Below, piece after piece: positions 1-4,194 of a stretch of 5,392 bases of DNA (position 1 is its first letter; every line of letters starts with the position of its first letter). The stretch covers positions 1 to 5,392 of the forward strand of contig SKXH01000185.1 of assembly GCA_007128495.1 (NCBI GenBank), given 5' to 3'. Under the pieces are notes generated by a model. It did no database searches. It was not told the DNA's origin and saw only the letters and a program-made list of their open reading frames with translations. A program made the position numbers and the translations under genes. This DNA is from Bacteroidota bacterium (GTDB lineage Bacteria > Bacteroidota > Ignavibacteria > T3Sed10-11).

Positions 1-295
1 CCCGGCAAATATTATTGTGTATCTCGGGCCATCGGCGGGAGTATGCTGTTACGAAGTAGGTGAAGAAGTAGCCGGCCAATTCGATGCTGAATTTATCCGC
101 CCGAAATCGAACGGAAAATTTCATCTTGATATTCCTGCCGTGAACAGAGCGCAGCTTGTAAATGCAGGTGTGAACGAGGGAAATATCGAACACCGGAATG
201 AGTGTACTATTTGCACCCCAAACCGGTATCACTCATATCGGCGCGACGGGAAAAAAAGCGGTCGAATGATGGGTGTGATGGGAATCAGAAGATAA
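1..295 (+). CDS. pgeF: Peptidoglycan editing factor PgeF (LACC/DUF152 family), 3' part only
   Basis: The start lies outside the window. The frame is open from base 2 and stops at TAA 293-295, giving about 97 C-terminal residues. The family was long called 'multicopper polyphenol oxidase/laccase domain'. E. coli PgeF (YfiH) is a cytoplasmic enzyme that removes wrongly built peptidoglycan precursors containing L-Ser. Visible family signatures are GPSAGVCCYEVGEEV near the left edge (CC at bases 44-49), FHLDI about 25 residues later, an N-x-x-QL-x-x-AGV segment, ECT-x-C, and the closing H-S-YRRDG...GRMMGVMGIR. The Cys of CCYEV and the His of FHLD match expected metal-site positions; the third ligand should be upstream. 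The GTG at 17 is internal, because homology continues to the left edge. The next gene, brnT, starts 67 nt later from its own promoter. Family assignment is firm; the exact biochemical role is by homology. Confidence 0.9.
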   Translation, partial: PANIIVYLGPSAGVCCYEVGEEVAGQFDAEFIRPKSNGKFHLDIPAVNRAQLVNAGVNEGNIEHRNECTICTPNRYHSYRRDGKKSGRMMGVMGIRR

Positions 296-313
296 AAATT
301 TTTTATGAGGGTC

Positions 314-342
314 TTGACCCAAATAAATACTTTGTATATATT
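314..342 (+). promoter_or_regulatory. Sigma70-type promoter of brnTA(-guaA)
   Basis: A -35 box TTGACC (314-319, 5/6 to consensus) and a -10 box TATATT (337-342, 5/6) are separated by exactly 17 nt. Transcription would begin near 349, leaving about 14 nt of leader before the brnT ATG. The -35 sits inside the symmetric GGGTCTTGACCC (309-320), and the -10 sits inside a perfect inverted repeat, so the promoter looks built for repression. This is the best promoter in the window. No comparable promoter is seen directly before guaA. Confidence 0.7.
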
Positions 343-355
343 GGGCATATACAAA
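331..355. promoter_or_regulatory. Inverted-repeat operator, probable BrnA binding site
   Basis: TTTGTATAT (331-339) and ATATACAAA (347-355) are perfect 9-bp inverted arms around a 7-nt centre. They cover the -10 box and the start point of the brnTA promoter. BrnA antitoxins carry a ribbon-helix-helix DNA-binding domain, and Brucella BrnA is known to repress its own promoter. A dyad in this position fits that mode. Assigning it to BrnA is inference from position and symmetry. Confidence 0.6.
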
Positions 356-362
356 GGTGGAG

Positions 363-683
363 ATGGTTAAAATTGAAGGTTTTAACTGGGATCATAGTAA
401 TACCGGAATAAATTGGGAAAAACACCGGATAGCTAACACCGATGCCGAGGAAGTTTTTTTCAATTATCCGAGATTTGTATATCCCGGGAAGAGTGAATCA
501 TCAGGGGGCAAAAAACGATTTTATCTCTTCGGGAAAACAAATACAGGAAGACGATTGTTCGTCGTTTTTACCGTAAGAGGAAATCTTCTACGGGTAATCT
601 CTGCCAGAGATATGTCAAAGAAAGAGAGGAGGCGTTATGACGAAAGAATTAAAAAAAATCCCGAAATTCAAAAACGAAGATGA
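363..683 (+). CDS. brnT: BrnT-family toxin (RelE-like ribonuclease, DUF497)
   Basis: Product of 106 residues, close to the usual BrnT size of about 90-105. BrnT toxins adopt a RelE/ParE-like fold and act as ribonucleases that stop translation until neutralised by BrnA. Visible signatures from the chosen start are F-N-WD (7-10), N-x-x-KHRI (17-23), an acidic stretch before VFFNYP (28-36), the core GRRLFVVFTVRGNLLRVISA (62-81), R82-DM, and KKERRRY (86-92). The long basic C-terminus continues past the usual end. ATG 363 is preferred because AAAGGTGG lies just upstream. An in-frame GTG at 357 would add two residues and lie closer to the operator arm. The 3' end overlaps brnA by 47 nt in another frame, tying expression of toxin and antitoxin together. 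Family assignment is strong; toxicity is not shown by sequence. Confidence 0.9.
   Translation: MVKIEGFNWDHSNTGINWEKHRIANTDAEEVFFNYPRFVYPGKSESSGGKKRFYLFGKTNTGRRLFVVFTVRGNLLRVISARDMSKKERRRYDERIKKNPEIQKRR
627..632 (+). promoter_or_regulatory. Strong Shine-Dalgarno of brnA
   Basis: A perfect AGGAGG lies 4 nt before ATG 637 and inside the brnT coding region. It fixes the brnA start. It also suggests the antitoxin is translated more strongly than brnT, whose ribosome site (AAAGGTGG) is poorer, as expected for a stable toxin-antitoxin balance. Confidence 0.7.
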
Positions 684-921
684 AGAGCGGGAATTCTGGA
701 GCAAGCACGACTCGACCGAATTCATCGATTGGGATGAAGCCGAACACATGGATTTTCCCGATCTTAAACCGTCGGCCAAATCCATATCCATACGTCTTCC
801 CGAATCACTATTAAACGATCTGAAAATGCTGGCAAACAAAAAAGACGTGCCGTATCAATCTTTAATGAAAATGTATCTTGCGGCAAAAGTAAGAGAAGAA
901 ATAGCACAGTATAAAAAATAA
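637..921 (+). CDS. brnA: BrnA-type antitoxin, CopG/ribbon-helix-helix family
   Basis: Product of 94 residues. The N-terminal part has the signature of CopG-like antitoxins paired with BrnT: IPKFKNEDEEREFW (8-21), then a HDSTEFIDWDEAE stretch (24-36) that probably wraps the toxin. The C-terminal half is a ribbon-helix-helix DNA-binding domain: strand KSISIRLP (48-55), helix ESLLNDLKMLANKKD (56-70) and helix YQSLMKMYLAAKVREEI (73-89). It should neutralise BrnT by direct binding and, as a dimer, repress the promoter at 314-342. The start is well set by AGGAGG at 627-632, 4 nt before the ATG. Toxin-first order and overlap are normal for brnTA. Unusually, the stop TAA (919-921) is followed after 1 nt by the guaA start. 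Confidence 0.9.
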   Translation: MTKELKKIPKFKNEDEEREFWSKHDSTEFIDWDEAEHMDFPDLKPSAKSISIRLPESLLNDLKMLANKKDVPYQSLMKMYLAAKVREEIAQYKK

Positions 922-922
922 C

Positions 923-2464
923 ATGCACAAATCCGAACTTGTTCTCATTCTCGATTTCGGTTCTCAATATACACAACTGATTGCACGGCGTGTTCGGGAG
1001 TGCGGGGTCTATTCCGAGATCCATCCGTTTAATATACCGTTTTCAAAAATTGAAAAGCTGGATCCCGCTGCGATCATTTTTTCCGGCGGCCCGTCGAGTG
1101 TTTATGAAAATAATGCACCGTTACCGGATGATCGAATATTCTCACTGAATAAACCCATCCTCGGTATCTGTTATGGTTTGCAGGTAATCGCCCATACATT
1201 TGGCGGTGAAATAGACCGCTCGGCAAAACGTGAGTACGGTCGGGCAGAACTGACGGTTAAAAAAGGATCGCGGCTGCTTGAGGCGAACCACGAACCTGTA
1301 ACCGTCTGGATGAGTCATGGCGATGCCTTGAAATCACTGCCGGATGGTTTCGATGTGCTTGCGTATTCATCCAACTCTCCCATCTGCGCTATCGGCAACG
1401 TCGATAAAAAAATATACGGGGTGCAGTTCCATCCGGAGGTTGTTCACACACCGGGAGGTAAAGAGATCCTTCATAACTTTCTGTATAATGTTGCCGGCTG
1501 TAGAGGCGGATGGAATGCCGGCTCATTCATCGAGCAGGCAGTAAAAAAGATCCGGGATGAAGTGGGAGATGAACGCGTCATTCTTGCATTGAGCGGCGGT
1601 GTAGATTCATCGGTTGCAGCGGTGTTGCTGCATAAAGCGATCGGCGATAAGCTGTATTGTTTTCACATCGACACGGGATTAATGCGAAAGGGTGAGAGTG
1701 AGGAGGTCGTGCAGGTGTTTCGCGATCATTACAAGATGAATCTCGATATCATCGATGCATCGGATACTTTTCTCGGAAAATTATACGGCGTTCACGATCC
1801 CGAACAAAAACGAAAGATCATCGGCAACACTTTTATAGAAATATTCGAACAGGAAGCGAAGAATCTCGGTAATATCGGTTTCCTCGCACAGGGTACTCTT
1901 TATCCCGATGTTATAGAATCGGTATCATTTAAAGGGCCTTCTCATACAATTAAAACACATCACAACGTCGGCGGTTTACCGGAACGTATGAATTTAAAAT
2001 TAATAGAGCCCTTCCGGGAATTGTTTAAAGATGAAGTGCGCGAGGTCGGGAAGGAACTGGGCTTACCCGGACGCTTTTTACAACGACATCCTTTCCCGGG
2101 CCCCGGACTTGCCGTACGTATTCTCGGTCCGGTCACAAGAGAAAATGTGAAACTCCTGCAGGAAGCGGATGCTATTTTTATCGACGAACTCGACCGGTCC
2201 GGATGGTACGAAAAAGTCTGGCAGGCATTCACGGTATTGCTCCCGGTGCGATCGGTCGGTGTCATGGGCGATCAGCGGACGTACGAACAAGTCGCGGCAA
2301 TCCGGGCGGTAACCAGCATCGACGGAATGACCGCCGACTTTGCCGAACTGCCGCACGAGTTACTGGGCAGAGTGTCTACACGAATTATTAATGAGGTGCG
2401 CGGTATAAACCGGGTCGTGTATGATGTGAGTTCGAAGCCGCCTTCGACTATTGAGTGGGAGTGA
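923..2464 (+). CDS. guaA: GMP synthase (glutamine-hydrolysing)
   Basis: Product of 513 residues, normal full length. It converts XMP to GMP with ATP and glutamine in the cytoplasm, the last step of guanine nucleotide synthesis. An N-terminal class I glutamine amidotransferase (about 5-190) shows DFGSQYTQLIARRVRE (11-26), GGPSSVY (55-61), the nucleophile Cys83 in GICYGLQ, and the His170/Glu172 partners in QFHPEV. The ATP-pyrophosphatase domain carries the P-loop SGGVDSS (224-230), HIDTGLMRKGE (248-258), AQGTLYPDVIES (322-333) and HHNVGGLPERM (346-356). The dimerisation/XMP-binding part has RHPFPGPGLAVRI (388-400) and the invariant end DVSSKPPSTIEWE. No key residue is missing. The start matches family N-termini, but no Shine-Dalgarno is visible before ATG 923. 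Translation may depend on ribosomes finishing brnA 1 nt upstream. The gene ends 29 nt before a strong terminator. Confidence 0.98.
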   Translation: MHKSELVLILDFGSQYTQLIARRVRECGVYSEIHPFNIPFSKIEKLDPAAIIFSGGPSSVYENNAPLPDDRIFSLNKPILGICYGLQVIAHTFGGEIDRSAKREYGRAELTVKKGSRLLEANHEPVTVWMSHGDALKSLPDGFDVLAYSSNSPICAIGNVDKKIYGVQFHPEVVHTPGGKEILHNFLYNVAGCRGGWNAGSFIEQAVKKIRDEVGDERVILALSGGVDSSVAAVLLHKAIGDKLYCFHIDTGLMRKGESEEVVQVFRDHYKMNLDIIDASDTFLGKLYGVHDPEQKRKIIGNTFIEIFEQEAKNLGNIGFLAQGTLYPDVIESVSFKGPSHTIKTHHNVGGLPERMNLKLIEPFRELFKDEVREVGKELGLPGRFLQRHPFPGPGLAVRILGPVTRENVKLLQEADAIFIDELDRSGWYEKVWQAFTVLLPVRSVGVMGDQRTYEQVAAIRAVTSIDGMTADFAELPHELLGRVSTRIINEVRGINRVVYDVSSKPPSTIEWE

Positions 2465-2485
2465 GACGTGATAGATGATGCCCTG

Positions 2486-2515
2486 TTTGGATTGCGGGAG
2501 CCATGCTCCCGCTTT
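2486..2515 (+). repeat. REP-like palindromic element, copy 1
   Basis: A 30-bp unit on the + strand has head TTTGGATT, a perfect 8-bp stem GCGGGAGC/GCTCCCGC with loop CAT, and tail TTT. It matches copy 2 (2596-2625, opposite strand) at 25 of 30 positions. It begins 21 nt after the guaA stop and forms the guaA terminator. The conserved head and loop outside a variable stem resemble short dispersed REP/MITE-type palindromes. Confidence 0.7.
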
Positions 2516-2517
2516 TT
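2494..2517 (+). terminator. Rho-independent terminator of guaA
   Basis: A GC-rich perfect 8-bp stem, GCGGGAGC (2494-2501) with GCTCCCGC (2505-2512), has a 3-nt CAT loop and is followed at once by TTTTT (2513-2517). It lies 30 nt past the guaA stop and is the main stop for the brnTA-guaA unit. On the other strand there is no following T-run, so it is directional. Confidence 0.85.
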
Positions 2518-2595
2518 ACCGAAACTATTTACTCTTTCGAGTAACGAATAATCTTACAGAAACTTGTTGATAGATAATAGTGCTAAGCTCCGGCG

Positions 2596-2617
2596 AAAGC
2601 GCACGCATGGCTTGCGC
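2596..2617 (-). terminator. Probable terminator of the hydrolase gene
   Basis: On the - strand, 11 nt after the hydrolase stop, GCGCAAGC and GCGTGCGC form an 8-position stem with one internal A.G mismatch and a CAT loop, followed by only three Ts and then CGCC. The placement mirrors the guaA terminator, but the stem and T-run are weaker, so read-through is likely. Confidence 0.45.
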
Positions 2618-2625
2618 AATCCAAA
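2596..2625 (-). repeat. REP-like palindromic element, copy 2 (inverted)
   Basis: Read on the - strand from 2625, it has the head TTTGGATT, arm GCGCAAGC (2617-2610), loop CAT (2609-2607), arm GCGTGCGC (2606-2599) and tail TTT. It is 25/30 identical to copy 1. The five differences all fall in the stem. Two stem pairs are swapped in a paired way (G-C to C-G and G-C to A-T), while one A-T pair becomes an A.G mismatch. The head TTTGGATTG is repeated once more 13 nt upstream on the same strand (2638-2630), inside the hydrolase stop region. Confidence 0.7.
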
Positions 2626-2628
2626 ATT

Positions 2629-3453
2629 TCAATCCAAATATTCTTGTAAAAAAACATACATCTGTTCCCAGGCCTGTTCGGCAGCGGATAGGTTCGCACC
2701 ATCCCGTCCGCCCTGCTGGCGGACGAACCCGTGTCCTGCACCGGGGTAAATGTAATATTCAAAAGTTTTCCCGAGCCGGTTCATTTCATCTCTTGCCGGT
2801 TCAATGGTTACATTAACCCGCGCATCGTCTTCAGCATATAAACCGAGTACGGGCGTTTCTATTTTTGATAAGTGTTCGGTATCGGGAGATGTACCGTAAA
2901 AAACAACTGCAGCATGCATGTCCGGTTGTGCCGTCGCATAATAAAAACTCATTGTACCGCCCCAGCAAAATCCGATTGTTGCAATGTGTTCGGTGGCTGC
3001 CGGAATAGTGAGAGCATAATCACGAACCGCGTTCAATCTTGCGATCACTTCGTCAGGTGTAAGGTCGCGGATTGTTCTGATTATATCATCCTGCGATTCA
3101 AATGATTCGGTGCCGCCGCCGCCGGGTCCGAGACCGGATATGAAGTCAGGGGCGATAGCGAGATACCCCTCGCTTGCAAGGTCGTCGGCAATGGCCCGTA
3201 TCCAATCGGTAAGACCGAATATCTCGTGTATGACGATGATAACCGGCGCACGGGTTGGCCGTTCCGGATACACCACCCAGGTGTTGAGGGAGAAATCGTG
3301 GTCGGGAAATTCAACATTTACATATTCACCGTGACGCGGTGATTGTTCCAGTGCTTCGGCTGCGGTTTCATTGGATGGCGGCAGGGGGTGACTTTCCAAT
3401 GGCAGTATCAACAAAACGATCAGTAGTATAAACAGAGTAAATAAGGTGCGCAT
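2629..3453 (-). CDS. Exported dienelactone hydrolase family protein
   Basis: Product of 274 residues; about 230-240 match the alpha/beta-hydrolase DLH family, the rest being an N-terminal export sequence. Residues 1-19 (MRTLFTLFILLIVLLILPL) form a typical Sec signal or membrane anchor without a lipobox Cys, so the enzyme probably acts in the periplasm or at the cell surface. The DLH catalytic set is present: Glu77 in HEIFGL, nucleophile Cys163 in GFCWGG, Asp210 in AEDDARV and His241 in GAGHGF. The classic enzyme opens dienelactone in chlorocatechol breakdown, but no other gene of that route is here and many relatives have unknown esterase substrates. The start is supported by GGGAG (minus strand of 3462-3466) 8 nt before the ATG. 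A Gly run (111-114) sits in a loop. It converges on guaA and diverges from the sigma-factor gene. The substrate is unknown. Confidence 0.88.
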   Translation of the reverse strand: MRTLFTLFILLIVLLILPLESHPLPPSNETAAEALEQSPRHGEYVNVEFPDHDFSLNTWVVYPERPTRAPVIIVIHEIFGLTDWIRAIADDLASEGYLAIAPDFISGLGPGGGGTESFESQDDIIRTIRDLTPDEVIARLNAVRDYALTIPAATEHIATIGFCWGGTMSFYYATAQPDMHAAVVFYGTSPDTEHLSKIETPVLGLYAEDDARVNVTIEPARDEMNRLGKTFEYYIYPGAGHGFVRQQGGRDGANLSAAEQAWEQMYVFLQEYLD

Positions 3454-3546
3454 AGTATGTTCTCCCGGGTATTGAATATTTAAAGGGAATTTCTCATTGT
3501 GTTATATAGTTGATCAATAATACAGAATTTTTATGAAAAGAAAAAT
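3454..3546. other. Divergent intergenic region, hydrolase and sigZ
   Basis: This 93-bp AT-rich stretch must carry promoters for both outward-facing genes, but I find no convincing -35/-10 pair on either strand. It contains an 8-bp palindrome TTGATCAA (3510-3517) midway, the hydrolase Shine-Dalgarno at its left end, and only an A-rich, weak ribosome site (GAAAAGAAAAAT) before the sigma-factor ATG. The palindrome could be an operator, though such short sites occur by chance. Confidence 0.35.
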
Positions 3547-4113
3547 ATGAACGACAATACCCAAAATCTTGAAGAAATATATCTTCAATTTCGAGGTAAA
3601 ATTAAGGATTTTATCCTTCGCCGTGTTCACGATGAACAAAGTGCCGAGGATATTGTGCAGGATGTATTTCTTAAAATCCATAACAGAATAAATACATTGC
3701 GGGATGAACGGAAGCTCGAAAGCTGGATATATCAAATTGCCCGCAATGCCGTGATGGATCACTTCAGACAAAGAAAATCACAGCCGATCCCTGATACGGA
3801 GATCCCGGAAGATAACGGGGACGAGGATGATTCATTCCGTGAAGTTGCATACGGACTCGAACCGATGCTTTTTGCGCTGCCGGACCATTATCGTGAAGCG
3901 CTGGTGTTGACAGAGTTTCAGGGTTTCACCCAGAAAGAATTGGCGGAAAAACTCGGTATCTCCCTTTCAGGTGCAAAGTCGCGTGTTCAGCGAGCGAGGG
4001 CAATACTCAAAGAAGAACTCCTCCAGTGTTGTCATTTTGAATTCGACCGTTTCGGTAAAATCGTAGATTACTATCCTGTAGCGTGTCCGTGTTGCCCGGA
4101 GACCCGGCAGTAA
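3547..4113 (+). CDS. sigZ: RNA polymerase sigma factor, SigZ type (ECF-like)
   Basis: Product of 188 residues, slightly longer than typical SigZ. It should direct RNA polymerase to a small set of promoters. Region 2 spans about 10-78: DEQSAEDIVQDVFLKIH (29-45) and the -10-recognition part LESWIYQIARNAVMDHFRQRK (57-77). An acidic linker (81-98) leads to region 4 (about 105-158), with LPDHYREALVLTEFQGFTQKE and the helix-turn-helix LAEKLGISLSGAKSRVQRARAILKEEL. The C-terminus carries the SigZ-like tail CCHFEFDRFGKIVDYYPVACPCC, with Cys161, 162, 180, 182 and 183. No anti-sigma factor gene is adjacent, so the Cys cluster itself may sense metal, metalloid or redox state (inference). The methyltransferase gene follows 81 nt downstream on the same strand. 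The start is the first ATG giving full homology, but its RBS is weak. Confidence 0.88.
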   Translation: MNDNTQNLEEIYLQFRGKIKDFILRRVHDEQSAEDIVQDVFLKIHNRINTLRDERKLESWIYQIARNAVMDHFRQRKSQPIPDTEIPEDNGDEDDSFREVAYGLEPMLFALPDHYREALVLTEFQGFTQKELAEKLGISLSGAKSRVQRARAILKEELLQCCHFEFDRFGKIVDYYPVACPCCPETRQ

Positions 4114-4146
4114 TGATGTGCATCCTTTTTCCATACTCTCCGTCTA

Positions 4147-4152
4147 TATAAT
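4147..4152 (+). promoter_or_regulatory. Isolated consensus -10 box before the methyltransferase gene
   Basis: A perfect TATAAT lies 42 nt before the start codon, giving an untranslated leader of about 37 nt. No acceptable -35 hexamer is present 16-18 nt upstream; TTTCCA at 4128-4133 is too close. It may be an activator-dependent promoter or chance in AT-rich DNA. The gene could instead be read from the sigZ promoter. Confidence 0.25.
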
Positions 4153-4180
4153 AAACAATCAATTATACTTTACATTATAG

Positions 4181-4185
4181 AGGAG
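4181..4185 (+). promoter_or_regulatory. Shine-Dalgarno of the methyltransferase fusion
   Basis: AGGAG within AGAGGAGA lies 9 nt before ATG 4195. It fixes the start of the arsM-like gene and indicates stronger initiation than for the upstream sigZ. Confidence 0.65.
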
Positions 4186-4194
4186 ATCATTGTT

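Larger units (their letters stand above)
2465..2628. other. Convergent intergenic region with a paired REP-like structure
   Basis: This 164-bp gap between the stops of guaA (+) and the hydrolase gene (-) contains no credible gene. It holds the two inverted REP-like copies (2486-2515 and 2596-2625). Their 80-bp centre carries a small dyad TTACTC/GAGTAA (2529-2534, 2539-2544, 4-nt loop). Taken as one unit, 2486-2625 is a 140-bp segment with 30-bp imperfect terminal inverted repeats, a MITE- or BIME-like layout. I see no flanking target-site duplication. Confidence 0.5.

Noticed and set aside
202..411. Small + strand frame spanning the pgeF end and the brnT promoter
   Set aside because: It overlaps conserved pgeF codons and the promoter/operator and runs into brnT out of frame. 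No Shine-Dalgarno and no family match.
1960..2265. Open frame on the - strand inside guaA
   Set aside because: It is fully antisense to the highly conserved C-terminal part of guaA, has a low-complexity Ser/Thr/Arg-rich translation and matches no family I know.
2529..2544. TTACTC-TTTC-GAGTAA hairpin between the REP-like copies as a separate terminator or operator
   Set aside because: A 6-bp AT-rich stem without a T-run. Noted as part of the intergenic region but not supported as its own function.
3486..3510. GGAAT followed by an AT-rich stretch before sigZ as an ECF-type autoregulated promoter
   Set aside because: The SigZ target sequence is unknown to me and no matching motif occurs before the methyltransferase gene, so there is nothing to compare it with.
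4114..4132. GATG-TG-CATC followed by CCTTTTT after sigZ, as a possible terminator
   Set aside because: The 4-bp stem has a 2-nt loop that cannot close properly and is AT-rich. It is too weak to separate sigZ from the methyltransferase gene.
4154..4194. AACAAT ... ATTGTT inverted repeat enclosing the methyltransferase RBS
   Set aside because: Arms are only 6 bp and AT-rich with a 29-nt gap. This is expected by chance in such DNA and gives no stable RNA fold.
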